This document shows positions 32,891 to 46,400 of a stretch of DNA of 64,000 nt, one piece after another. This DNA comes from Limanda limanda (Eukaryota > Chordata > Actinopteri > Pleuronectiformes > Pleuronectidae), in contig NC_083653.1 in assembly GCF_963576545.1 (NCBI RefSeq), positions 15,349,358 through 15,413,357 on the forward strand, given 5' to 3'. The translations under genes and the position numbers were made by a program. The notes below the pieces were generated by a model. It ran no database searches, was not told where the DNA came from, and worked only from the letters and a program-made list of their open reading frames with translations. Within the stretch, counting starts at the first letter, position 1. Each line of letters begins with the position of its first letter.

Positions 32891-35800
32891 TGTTGTATAA
32901 CCCCCGGTCCTACACTGAAGTACTGAATATGTCGCTTTTAATTTCAATCAAACCTATTCACAACATATTCTTGTTTTTCTCTGCTCGTCCTTGTTTTTGT
33001 TTGGCTGCAAACTTTCATTGGAATCACCCTCGTTAAGCACCGCACACAGACTGTCATTGCTCCACTGCCACAGCCACATAAGTGGTACAAGCAGGTAACT
33101 GAGTGCATGCAGTATGTTCATCAAGGCAGCAGCACCTCTTTTTCTCGTTTCCCCCCCCCCACGTAGTCGTGGTGACAGCAGGCCCCAACTTAGATTATCT
33201 TTACCTGTTGGAGACGCCAGTCGGAAATGGGCTTCACCCGAGGGCCCGCAGTCAGTTAATCGTTCTGAAGTGGCACCGAAGCAAGCTCGGTGTAACTCAG
33301 TCATTTAAAGAGATCCGGTCTCCCATTTATCACGGGGGGGTTTTCAGGATGTCCCGGCCATGTTTATTAGCGTATCAAAGTTAACAAGTTTGATGGGAAA
33401 AGATCTGAGGGCATGCTTGATCTGCCTTGAGTTGGTTGGCTATGTGCTGCTTTGATATCGACATGATGAAGGAGTTAGCGGTGAAAGGAGGAGGATAACA
33501 TGTAATATTCCTGTAAAACAAAACAGATTGAGGCCAGGTATTTATTTATTTAATTTTTTTTTCCTGCCATCAGGTGTTTTCAAAGTCACACCTGTAAATA
33601 ATACGTGGCTGTGGTGTTCACAGGTTCTATTAATACTAATACTAATGAGGAGCGATCGAGAAATGCTGCCGCTCCGTGAACAAATAGATGCTGGTGTTGA
33701 CTTTATGCAGTACACCAACTCAGGAAATATTCCTCGTGTTCCTCCATACTGACAGGTATGACTAATTTTTCTGAGGATCAAAATGGACACAGTAAAAAAA
33801 ATGTAAGGGTGATTTTTTTTTTTTTACATTCTTTGGCATCTTTAGAATCGGTGTACTATTCCCACTGCAGCCTTTATGCTTCCCTCGTTGGGTGTCTGCT
33901 GCCTGAATATGAATCTAGTTTGATCAGAGGCTATTACAAAAGCGTAATACACTCGCTAATGTACACAGGGAAAAAGTCCACGGGCAAACGCTGTGTGTTT
34001 CCAAGCTCTTTGGAGATCAGTGAACAATATTCAGCTGCCCTCTTGAACACTGTCGCTGAAGGGCTAGTGATGATGGTGTCATATTTCTCGAAAGCCGGCG
34101 GTTTCCCCAGTTCAGAGACCCAAATTGTCTCAAAATGCACTAAGCTCTCAACCTTCTACATCCATGGAGATTTGAGTTGGTAGCTCACTTTCAAATGTTG
34201 GTTGGGGTAATTTTAAATCTTTTTTTTCGTAATAAACTTCAATAAATGATCAAATATATCATTTTATTTTTCTATTTAAAATTTTTGATATTCTATTTTA
34301 TTCTATTTTATACTATTTCTATTTTATTTTTTTGGTTGTAATTACTTGAGCATTGCTAGAAGAGAGCCTGTGACTCAAGCATTTAATTGCCAGCGACTGC
34401 TTAATGTCATTGTTGTGCATTTGATAATAAACTCTTGAATCACGAATCTTGAAATACCATAATTATCTAAATATAGGTAGAAATTGTCAGGTAAAGCTGA
34501 TATTTAAATGCATTATAACACAACATGGAACATAGAGAATTTGCTTTCCCAAAAATGCCCATTCATGGAAAATGAAAGCAGAAGCAGCTGCTGATGAAAG
34601 CCTAGGTGAAGCACTGAGTCTTTTATGGTTCCATCCATCTTGTCTGACACTACACAGTGGACATGCACGGTCCCCCATTGGCTCAGCGCTGTGTATTAAC
34701 CCTTGTGTTATTGTGGCCTTAATATTCTCCATGTAGTCCATCAGCCATGTTCTCCAGGAAGCGGGTCCATCCAAGCCTTTGCTGCCTGATGAGACCCGGG
34801 GACTCATTAGGGGCCTGAGCAAGCGAGCTGACAACCAGGAGCCGGGGCCAAAGGGGCCACACTTAGAGAGATAAAGACCCAGTTCCAAGTGTACCCTCAG
34901 CTTGAACCCAATGTCAATGCTCGCGGTGTTGGGGAATATTTGGTTTCTTGCTAAAAGAAAAGTCTTCTTTAAGATAGCTGAGCCTAAAAGTGGAAGCTAT
35001 TACCTTCATTTAAATACCCACAGAAACAAGTTGACACTTTGGGGGATAGGAGATGAGGACTTTGTGTGGAATGGGTCCTGTGAGGCTTCATTTCAGGGCC
35101 CTTGTAGTCTGTGCTGTATATATACTCAGCATATATGATGAGCTAACAGGCTTATCATCTGGTCTTTTAGCTCCGTATGGCTCTGCAGGTTTTATCCATG
35201 GAAAGGAGAGAGATGGGAAGAAGGTGGACATGGGAATAGGCTTCTCCACCATAGCCTTTGTGTTTCACTGTTTTGTTTATGCTCCCATTAAGCTCCGGCT
35301 CCGGGAGTATTTCTGCTCCGCGGCTGTGCGACAGCCACAGCTCCCCTGCCATTTGGTTTATGAACCTCAGTCATTTTAATAAGGTGTATTTTACTATCTT
35401 ATCTCCACTTTTGAATAAACATCATCTTTAATACAAATGAAAGAATCTATTCTTGGCATGTCCGCGCTGTTAAAAATGCAGAACACGGCAGACGTAATTT
35501 GGGAATCCACTGGCCGTTTGGAAGGACATGGATGTGTTATGTAATAATTGATTTGAAATTGAATAATTCAATCTGCCTGGAGGAGGACTGATGGTTTGAG
35601 AGAAAGGGGGAGGGGCCTGCTTGACCAGGTTTTTGAGGTGGAATGTTCAGACTCAAACCAGCGCCGTCCGCTTGAGGCAGACCAGACTTCAAATTACTGA
35701 TCGGGGAAAACAAATTTCTTTGGCTGCTGAAGTCACTCGAACTCAGTTCCCCACTCCTGTCTTTCCTCTCCGGATCATGGGGAAATTACGATAAAACTAT

Positions 35801-38800
35801 TTGTTTACGAGCTGCGGCAGTTGGATTGTGGATTTTTTTTGTCTTTGCAAGAATCAAATCCTAATAAATATTTCAAAACTATTTTGATGTTGAGCAGGCT
35901 TTCCCAGATATTGTCATGTGACCATTATACAGAATAACCAGAAGTGACAAACGGCTGTTCCCCCGCGTCTCTCGACATCGCCCACTTCTTTATCCTCCAA
36001 CATAAAGATTTATTCCCAGGAATCCTCTCATTCTGCGACTGAAAAAACTCCTAAATCATTCATCTCCAGCAAGGCGTGAATATGTAAATAGTTCCCTGTT
36101 AATGGAAGTATACATAAGAGCGACTTGCAGCGGTGTGACCATTTACATATTCCCAACAGTGCAAGTTTAAAGGTTGCTTTGGCGTTAAGAGGATTCATAA
36201 ATCATGTGTTCGCAGGAGGTGTAATGTGCATCTGTGATATCCTCCCATTTACAACCTGTTTGCCTAAGTCTCTGGATGCTTGCTTGCGAGGAATGGAACC
36301 GTTTATAGTTGCCGTTCAGTTCCAAAATGTGCATTCGATGTCTGTCAGGGGGTCGAGCCGTTGTCACCGAGACTTGAGATGAGGATAAATTGCAGGTTAT
36401 CACGTTTGCTGTGTCTGTGGGTCGTTGAAGTATAAAAAAATGCACTATTTATGTTCGTATATATCTGGGTCAAAATATCAAGTAGCAGTCGCAGGGACAC
36501 GGCTCTTACATTTATGTGAAAATGGATCCAGAGTTACCTTACCCGTCTTTACATCTCTGCAGGTCATCGGAGTGGTGGCCCCTCATTTCGGAGGCCAAGG
36601 AAATAAATTCGAAGTGAAACTCCTGCCTGGAACGACATGAAGGGGCCATGCTGCAACTCTAATGTGTTGCAGGTTTTTTTTTTTGTATTCAAAGACACAC
36701 GGCCATTTGGCAGTGATAAAACTGGCCGTAGTGATAACATGGCTCCGGCTTAAGGTTCTGTAAAGACATCTTTTGTGGACGCTTGTCTGCCTGTGGGCCT
36801 TGGTGTAATTTGTAGCTTTTTTCCGAATAGACATTTCTATTTCTAAAAGCATTTGCAAGATAGGCCTATCCATTCCCTCCCTCTGCAGGACATGAACGCG
36901 TTGCTGCTTGGAAATTTTATGAGAGAAATATTTAAACTGTAGTTACAGCGCCCTGTGATCGTTTCTCAGTCTGGCTGACACGAGGCTGCTCAGAATTTGC
37001 AGGGAGGAGCTGCTTTGCCTTGTTTTCCCCGGCCATATTGCAAATCGTGGATTTTTTGCAAGAATACCTTCGCCCTGAAATTAATAGTCCACTTGAAAAC
37101 GGCTCCCGCAGCCTCTCGAGAACGGAGCCACTGTGTTGGCGGCCAAGTTTGATTATTAATGGCGTGTCTCTATCTCTCGGGCCCCAATTGGTCTATGCTG
37201 ATTGCCCAGCATTCTGATTAAGAAACACCATTAAAATTGATGTATTATGGGTCCGAGTGTTTTTCACAGCTAGATAGCTGCTTCAATCAATTGATAATTA
37301 CACCGGTGATTTATTGCCGGGGTTCATTTTGACACGTTTACAATAATTGGCGTGGTAGAACTTCTGTATGTTCTCTGAAGGAGAGCGAGCGCCTTCTGTT
37401 TTAAGGAAAATTGAAATGAACAAAAGCCCCCAAATCATTTCACACAGGTTCATTGTGCCAAATTGTTTAAGTAATCTTATCCTTTACCACAAGGTGTTTA
37501 TCCCTACACTTATCAGTTACTGTGACCCAGCTGTGACTTTTTGCACCCAAACTGCTTTTCATCATGGATAATATGCAAGTAGTTGATTGGAGGAAGAGGA
37601 GACGAATATAAATCTGTAGGGAGAAGTCAATTAGGTAGGTAATGATCTAGCTTTGTGTGGAGTTAATGGAAAAACATCTCTAATTTCATGGCAAAGTAAA
37701 CAATTTTCCTGCAGGGTTTTTACTCATTTTCTAGTCGTTTTAGAAGAGGGAAAAGTCAGATTTTATTTATACACCACTATGCCAAAGTAGTATTCGTGTT
37801 TAGGTACTTTATTATAATCTTAATATGTCATGAGATAAATGAGAGGTGGCAGGAAAAAAAATATATTTAGGTTGAAGCTTAATGACAATAAATATCTATA
37901 TATTCCCAGTTGGACCCATTCAAGCTTTTAAAGATGTCTCACTTTGTTTTGGCACAGTTACATAACCCTTTGTCAGAATTTGTTAGAATTTTTGAATATC
38001 TCCATGTGCAACGGTAGCCGCTTTCCAGCTCCATAAACCGATGATGAAAAGCATTGGGTTTATACCAGCGAGCTACCGTCTTTTATCATCCTCTCGAGGA
38101 AGATTTGGCAAAGTAGCCGTTTCCGTTCTTGCACCATCATCACAATGGAAATCAGGCAATTTTTCTTTAAGAGTAAAGAAACATGCCTACGTCCACCATC
38201 TTTCATCTTAAAAAGCTCGCTCGAAATCGTGTTCTTCGGACTATTAGGGCCGAAGTGATGCATGCGACTCCGTCAGCAAAACATTATGAATGAGCAATCA
38301 ATAACTTCACATTGTGAGAAGGTTTCTCCGTCTGCTTCGCCTCAGACGTGTAGTTCTGCTCTGCAGCCGTTCCTGAGAACTGTCTTCATCATCAGCGTAG
38401 TATCTCCAAGACGAGCAGATACTTCAAATATTTAGACATTTTAAAAAATAACGTTTGGCAGCATAACTGCTATAAAAAGGAGAGCTGGTGCGAGGAAAGA
38501 GAAAGAGAGAGAGAGAGAGATGTACCTGTGTAAATGGTTTGCTTTTTAACTGCCCAGCCTAATCGCAGCCTTTTAGAAGACTGTATTCCCGCAGTGCTGC
38601 AGTTTAAAGAAGGAAAGACAAAAACAAGTCAGCTCTTAAATTCTTTCTCTTCTGCATTTCCTCAAATACCAACAATTGATGTGATCCAATTCTCTTCTCC
38701 CTCTCTCAAGCCGCCTCATCTACTTTTACTACATTAAGAGATTGCCTGCAATGCCCAGAATTACTTTTTCTGAGAAATACCAAAAGAAGTATCGTGGACG

Positions 38801-40400
38801 CACCTGAGAAATTCAGCAGTGTGTGCTAAATGTGTCACTGGAGAGAAAGGGCAGCAACCATCGAGAAAGCGGGGGAGGAGATGTTTTCCTGCTTAGAAAC
38901 AGCAGAAATCACAGCCCTCTCTAGCGCATGCATTCAAACAGTCCATCACACAGAGGAGATTTCTTCTCTGTCACCTCTGGCCAGTGAACAACAAGCCTAT
39001 TGAACTTATAGTAACAAATATCAGCATCATCAGAAATAAACACAAATAAAAAACTACTTAAAGAGTTCAAAAGCAGCATGCCAGATATATTTATGCCTGA
39101 ATATAATTATATCAATATATTTAATTTGGCTAAATGGTATTATATATAATTATTTTAATGTCTCAATGATATAGATCTACTTGTATATTCCTCATGTTAT
39201 TGTCTTAATTTGAACATTTCAGTCCTGTTAGGGTTTGACTCAGTTCCAAACTACGGCTTCTCCTCCACACCTTCATCTTGTGGGATGGAGGAGTAGTGGT
39301 TAGGAAAGGAGATTCCCACCACAGCCTTAGTTCAACATTACTGCATTACTCTCTGGTTTATCTCTTCTTGATCAGTGTTCTTTGTCTGTGGTGAGTTGAG
39401 ACAGAAAGCCACTCTCTGATAGTGTGAGGACTCAGCCACATTTGACATATACACACGTTTTTTAGATCATAACCTGTAGTAAATTTTGACCATTCTACAT
39501 TTGGAATGAGAAGAATACACCACAATAACATTAGAAACTTTATTTTTCACACTGAAGAGACAATCATTTGTTTATCACAATAATATTAATTTCCCTCATT
39601 TGCTGAGCGCGAGTCGTAATTCAGACTAATAAAGGATCTGTGCCTCGGTTTTCAATAAGAAAATGTCCTTGTGTACTCGATCACAGTCGGGGACGCACAC
39701 ACAAAGAACAAGATGTGGTGACTTCCAAAGGCTGCCACAGTTGTGTAGTCACATGATTGCGTCTTTGTTTTTTTTTTTAGACACCAGCACCATTGTTACC
39801 TTTGACAATGAGGGCTTTTGAAGTGTCATCTCTGATGCGAACCCTCTCCTTTGTCGTCATCTTAAGAAGAGCGGAGCCTTCAGTTATGCATGTGTTTGTA
39901 GTAAATCCTTTTTTCATTTGCCACCAGGCCCCGGGAGCTTTTTCATCTGCGACCATATGCTTTCAGTTTGACCTTTTCCATCGCCGAATGATCCGGCGTT
40001 GACCCCTGCTGTTCTCTCAGGACAGTTGGGAGAGTTATTGATAGTTTTTTACTCAGGAGTCTCTGTGGAGCCGTTTATCTGTTCTCCAGACCAAAGATTA
40101 CACTAATAAATCTATTGATGCACTTTGTTCCACACTTGAATCTTTTTTCTTTTTTTTCTCGTTCTTTTTGAGTGAAGGGAGGACTTGTTTTTTTCCCCGT
40201 CATTAACAGATGGCGAGCGTGAGGATTATCCGTGCCAGATTTATAGACGTTTAATTTCATTTTCCCGTGTTATTGTTTCTGCAGGTGTAGACGGCAATAC
40301 TCAAAAGATCTAATTTGTCTGTGATGAGCATCCCCATCCACCGGAGACCAAAGGTACGGTAAGATATGAAAAGCTCATTATCTTATGTCCCGATAAACAT
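32891..40400. other. Gene desert with scattered complex, repeat-poor segments
   Basis: No gene supported. A short TTCTATTTTA tandem repeat lies at 34286-34332 and a GA run near 38504-38520. The segment 37020-37340 stands out as complex sequence dense in homeodomain-type cores (GATTATTAATGG, CCAATTG, CTGATTAAG, CCATTAAAATTG); 34880-35400 and 35990-36600 are similar in texture. These are candidates for conserved enhancers only. Confidence 0.35.
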
Positions 40401-43400
40401 TTTATTATGCTACAGACGAGACACACGGCACGGTGCGGTGGAACAATAAAAGAGCCAGTCGTATTCTGCCTCATCGTTTCGGTTTCCCCACAGAAACCAT
40501 TGTGGACAATTGTCACTAACATTATTGTAATGGCAAGTGAATAATTTGTTTGTGAGAAGAAAATAAATTTGTGCTCTCGTGTAACCTGAACACTTCACAA
40601 ATCTCAAACGTGCAGCACTTGATCCTCGTGATGCAGCTGACTGTGTGTGAAGTGTACATGTTCTGCAGTGTTGGCCCTGGTTTAGCGGGGGGTTGATCGC
40701 TGGAATTATTTGATATATGGCGTCATTAATTCTGCTTGACTTCCCCGCCGTGTCCTGAAAATGAGCTATGTGTTTCTGTGCTTCTCCCCCCGCAAAGATC
40801 TCTCGCAGTTCTGTTGGCGAGATCGCTCGCCGGGGCAATTACCGGGGGTTAGAGAGTCTGATATCGGGGTCATTGGGAGATAGGATTACTCCTGGACCGC
40901 GGAACCCCAGGAATGAACGAGCCCCTCTGGTGGTCTGCGTGGCGCTGATGAAATGGAATTGAATTAATGGGGTTGCCCACTGTGAGGACTGATTAGAACA
41001 ACACACTGCTTTTGATCCCTGAGCGAGGTGACCGGGTGCGGGCGTTCCAGGCACACGGGGGGGGGTTAGGATTTTGTGTCTGTGTGTGTGTGTATACGTG
41101 TGTATTGGCGTGTGTGTGTGTGCCCGTCCTGGGTCAGTGCGCCACTGATGAACAGGACTCATTATTATGTGCGCCCTTCGCTGGGCTTCAACCCTCACTG
41201 GGGGGCTTCAGGTGTAAGATAACTCTGGTATTTGGTTTGTGTGCTGCTAATGCCGTGGCCCGTGGTCCGAAGCTGTGACCCGCCATGCTGCGTTTGGCAA
41301 ATGAACTGTACTGCTGCATACAATTTACAAAGGCTCATCTGAGATCACACCTGCAGCTTGCTAGTCTGAACCGTAGCATCCACGTTTGGTGGGATTCTAT
41401 AAGTGAAACAACTCATTAACCCTGGATTGTTTGAGCTCGCCATTGATATTCACCGCTTCGTCGGTTTAAGTGCAGCTTCTTTTGGTAAATTTCCCAGCAG
41501 CCGAACAATAGAAATTGATGAGGACGGCTAAATTACAACATTACAGCTGCTTCGGATAGTCTCCTAGAATTTTCCAGAGGGGTTGAATGTGAGAACCCAA
41601 ATGTCCGAGTCTGTTGCTCCGGACTTCCTCCAAGGTTTCCCTGCAAGCGCTCTAGTAAGAATGCTGGAGAATGTTCGAGTGAACTCATGTGAGAAAACAG
41701 CAGGATATTGTTCGGAGAATCCACAGAGAGCGAGAGGGTTTTTCAGGACATAAACCTGAAAAAAAACAACAACAACAACCAAACACTTCCACCTATTCCA
41801 GAGAGCGCTCGAAAGCAAAGGGGTCAACTTGGAAAGACAATGAGACCCGAGAGGATTTGGCAATAAGGACATACTCTCCAACTGGGGTTTGTCAGGCGGT
41901 CACACAGCATCCGAAACCTCCTCTCCCACGACTTACCGTAATCGGCACTCTGACATTCCTACAAACATTCACGCAGCAATTGAACAGCTGTGCGGAGGTG
42001 AGAAATCCCATATTCAGAGGGATTAACGCGTGCTGTCGCTTTCAATTACGAAGAGCTCTCCACCCTGTCCTTTTGAGTGTGGCCTTCCACAACAGCCATC
42101 GTCATTTCACTCCTCTAAAGTGGCTTGATGACATTTCATCCACGCCACTGTCCTTTTTTTTTTGTAGTAGCACAGCCAATAAGCTGTTTGTCACCAGCAG
42201 CTTATCCTACTTTAACAACCAATGTCCCCAGGTTGTGACTCAGGCAGATTGTGGTGTACGTTTTCAAACTAACATTAAGACACCGTAATTCTTTGGTAAT
42301 TGTTTTTCTTATGAGATGTTGTTTTGAGTCACATTATGTCCATTACAGGAGAGTTTGTGCTGAGTATAAAAAGGGACAACAGAAAGTAATGCAGTAGATT
42401 TTTGTATTTGTTGCAACTTCAGCGAATAGGACAAGAAATGTGTTTAAACTTTAAGGTCCAACCTGCATTAAACCCATCAACTCACTAATAGAAAATGTCT
42501 ATGAGAATATCTTATATCCGGCGGTTGCCTGCCGGCTATGAGGTGCCAACATCCGTCTCCGGATACCCATAAAGCCTGGACTGGTTTGGGGTTTTTCCAT
42601 TAGTTTCTGTGACTGTTCTCGCCACTAAACAAACTGCACTGCATTTAGGTCGGCGCGACACGCAGACTTTCATTTTCACCGGCCGGCAGGCAGGCCCGGT
42701 GTGGTTATTTGTTACCAAGCCAATTTTTGCATTCTGTTGTTCACAGATGAACTTAAAAAGAGCGAGTGATTCAGAATTTGTTTAAACCACTCCAGACATT
42801 GTTGCTGTGAATGTGCCCCAGACACTCACAGTGGAATGTGAGACCAAGGGAAAAAAAGGCGTCGAAAAATTACAAATTCCAAATGATCAAAAATGCCCTT
42901 CTGCCTTTCAGCGCTTTCTGAATGTACGACGGTGAAAAACACTTCAGGTTTTTTCTCTTTTCATCCACCTACGGAAGTAATGGTCATGATCACCCTTGTT
43001 TGCCGAGCAGCGCGCTGTTTGCGTTGGGCCCCCAGACGGTTAGCCGGAGCTGTCTGCCAGAATCATTCTCTAGGCCAGTAATGATGGATGACAAGCTTCT
43101 GTGAGGAGGAAAACAAGTCCCCTGGTGGCACGCTATAGGGCCGCTCAGACGGAGGTGCCATCAGCCGGCCGCCCGCTGCACTGGGTGTGGGGGTGGGGGT
43201 AAATGAAAGACTGGAGGGCTCCCTGGAACCGATGCGGCAGACAGCTACATCCCTCCCGTTGAGGAGTGCAGTAAATTAAAGTGAGGCAATGTGCAGTGTT
43301 GTTTCTCATCAGGGATACTTAATCTCCTTGTTTGAACAGGAAGTTGCAGTTTGTGCAGAACTCAAATAAACTATGCAGCCAAGAAACAGTTCCGTGCTCG

Positions 43401-46400
43401 TCGTCACTCTCCTCTGAACCGATGAGTTTCTGTTTTTCTCTGGACCATCAGAGGCTTTTCATGGACGTTTCCTAGGTTTTTCCTCCACCTTACTCCTATA
43501 GTTGCTGTAGCCTACTCCATCTTCATCAGGACAGTAGCTCCCCTCTTTGGCTGAGGCCAAACAATGATCGGCCTCATGCATCAGACTGGAAATATCACCT
43601 TCAACACAAGATTTAAAGCTGTTACACTGGAGAATACAGAGAGACAGACAGATTTGCTGTACCTGGCTATAGGCTCAAGCAACACTACTCACTCGGGAAG
43701 GGCTTGAATTTATCAGACATTCATTTTTATGTTAATGTTGCACATGCAAGCTTTGAATTCTTAAGTTGTTTGCTATTTATTAAAATGTTCTACCCCTTAA
43801 TAGTATGTGGGAGGGGTCTCTGGAACGATGGCTTCACACATGCTATGTGCCGACTAAGGCAAGATGGCAGACAACACTGTATTTCAATTGTCAAATAAAT
43901 TTGGCAGAATGGGTTAACCAAAACATTAAGATTCATTCTTTGGAAACAATTGATATCCACAGTAAGTTCTGTGTAAATATGGCCATTCATTTGTTACTTG
44001 AAGAAAAGCTTTTATTAATCTTTTGGTTTTGATTATTCTGTCAAACCACATTTTTTCCGAGGTCAGGACTTCACTTTGTTTTTAATTTGGATTTTGTGTT
44101 CAAGGCAAACCCTGAGAGGTACAAATACTGAGTATTAGCTTTTGTTATTTTTATTGACTAATCTGCTGCCTCTCTTCTATCAATCAATCACTTGTTTAAT
44201 TTGTTTAATTTAAAAGTCCAAGGTGACATCTTTGAATGGTTAATGTCAGTTACTCGTTTTGGATTAATCCAGGACAGAAATCATTGAGAACATTTCAAAT
44301 GCTCTTTGGTCAATGAGTATTCATACAAAACTCCATACAATATACAAATCTTCTTCAGACCCACACGTTTTCCTGCCTTATATGTTCCACACATGTATTT
44401 GTATCATGCTTTGGTGAAGAGAAGCTTGGTTGAGTTATATAACATAGCATTTTGCATAGGTACTGTCCCCAAAAACATATCCTGCACATCTGTAATCCTG
44501 TTGTGTTTCTAACTAGGCCGCCTGTAGACAGAATTATAATTATCAGTCGCACAGATATCTGATAAACGGGATAAACAAGAGTATTTTTAGTTTTAGTTTT
44601 TATGAATGCATAATCCATCCTGGAAGAAAAAGTAGTAATACATATTTTATTTGTGCCTCGTGGCCCCGTCGTGTCATCTCCCTCTGCTGCATTTTTCAAC
44701 TCGGTTAAATGCAGCTGTAGTAATGTTAAGCGCTCTCTTTTAAAAGTGCTGCTGTTGAGTTCACTTGAGCTGGGGCGTCCGCCTACCGCCATTACTAACA
44801 CGAGGAGCCTTCACCTGCTGACAAAGGGGAAAAAAGGCTTGAGAAGGGGCATTTATCTGGAAGAAGCTCGGCTAAGTGTTCAGCTGTACAGAGAGGAAAT
44901 TATAGAGCCGGTCCCGGGCGGAGACATGTTCTAAGAAGAACTGTAACGTTCCTAATGATGTGACCTTTGACCCGGCCGCCATGAGGTGTGTGTTGGAGAT
45001 TGTCTTTGCTGCAGAGAGCGATCAGGTGTGCAGGGAGGAGGGAAATGGACGCGGCACGCAAGGTCAGGCTTTTCAGAAGCCTCCCCCCGTCGCCATCCGC
45101 GGCACGACCTCCAGCCCTCACAGCCTCCGGCGGACTAATAAAAAATGGCTTCCCCCCTTTGTTTCCCAGCCATCCAGGGATCCCATTCACTTGTCATTAC
45201 CAGACCATAACACAGGCGGAACATAAACACACAGGCATAAACACAGGCCGCAGCGTGCGCTGTCACATGTACCTGGTTATATTCTTGTCACATAAACAGT
45301 GAGGCATTGTCTCTTCTACGCCCCTGGGGTGATTAAGACGTAAGGCACCACGGGGGTCCGCCCATGCTTAAAGGAGCATAGAATCCTAAGAGGGTGGACG
45401 CACACACACACAAACACACAATCACCAACGCAGCAGGGGTTTGGCATGGCATCTTATCCCGGCCATTGAGGCTAATATCTGTGAATGGGCCGTGCTGGCA
45501 CTCTGAGCACCGCTATCAGTGTTGTCTCTTTTACTTCAAGTGCCCTCAGGGACCGTGCAGCGTACACACATCATCGGGGGAGAGGGGGAAGTACGGAACT
45601 ACTTTATCTGCAGCGGCTGAGCGGTGGAATATGGACAACACTCCCACGTTCTCATGTCACTTAAGTTTAACTGTCAGATCATGTTTGGCTCAGAGGATAA
45701 CATGTCTCCACTTTGCAGTTAAGAAGGTGCAGCGCTCCCCTCGATGTCACCATCATACGCTCACACTGTTGTTTAAATCACCAGATGTACAAGTTATTTT
45801 GAGCAGTAATTCAAGTACATTTACAAAATATTCTGAATATGTGGCCTTCTGCTGAGGCTTTTTTCACTTGTTTAACCAGACAGTGAAATTAAAAAATCTC
45901 TCTGTCGGAGCTAGATGTCAAATTGTGATACTGAGCTAAAGACGAACATTACGCGGCATTAAATTCAGCCGCAGTAAAAAAAAAAAAATCTGGCATCTGA
46001 TCTTTTTTTCACAGACACATGAGCTGAGGAAATAAAGTGCTTTATAAAAGCCAAAAAAATCATCAATAAACATTATTTACCAGGTTGTATTAATTTATTG
46101 ATAATCGTTTTTTTATCTATTTCATCTTCCATGATTCCTTTTTTTTTTTAAGTTGGCCGTTCAGCCGAAGAAGGCGAGTTGAAGGCGGTGACATATCGCA
46201 AAGCCGAGGACTGTTCAGCCTCACCTGCTGTCGTTCTACTCATCCAAAACAATCCTGTCAGTATTGGTTTGTCTCTGAGCTCCTCTGTTGATAAACCTCC
46301 ATTTTCCTCTCGGTGAATATGTCCTGCAATCTGACGCCATCGAGCACCGGGCTTTACCGTCTCAGGTCACACACTGTGTCTGTCGAGTTCAGCCGTCTCG

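Noticed and set aside
41689..42288. 199-codon plus-strand open frame
   Set aside because: It begins at GTG, not ATG, has no recognisable domain and no splice or promoter context. Length alone is not enough in 64 kb.
45394..45855. 153-codon plus-strand open frame
   Set aside because: It begins in a CA repeat and has low-similarity composition with no domain.
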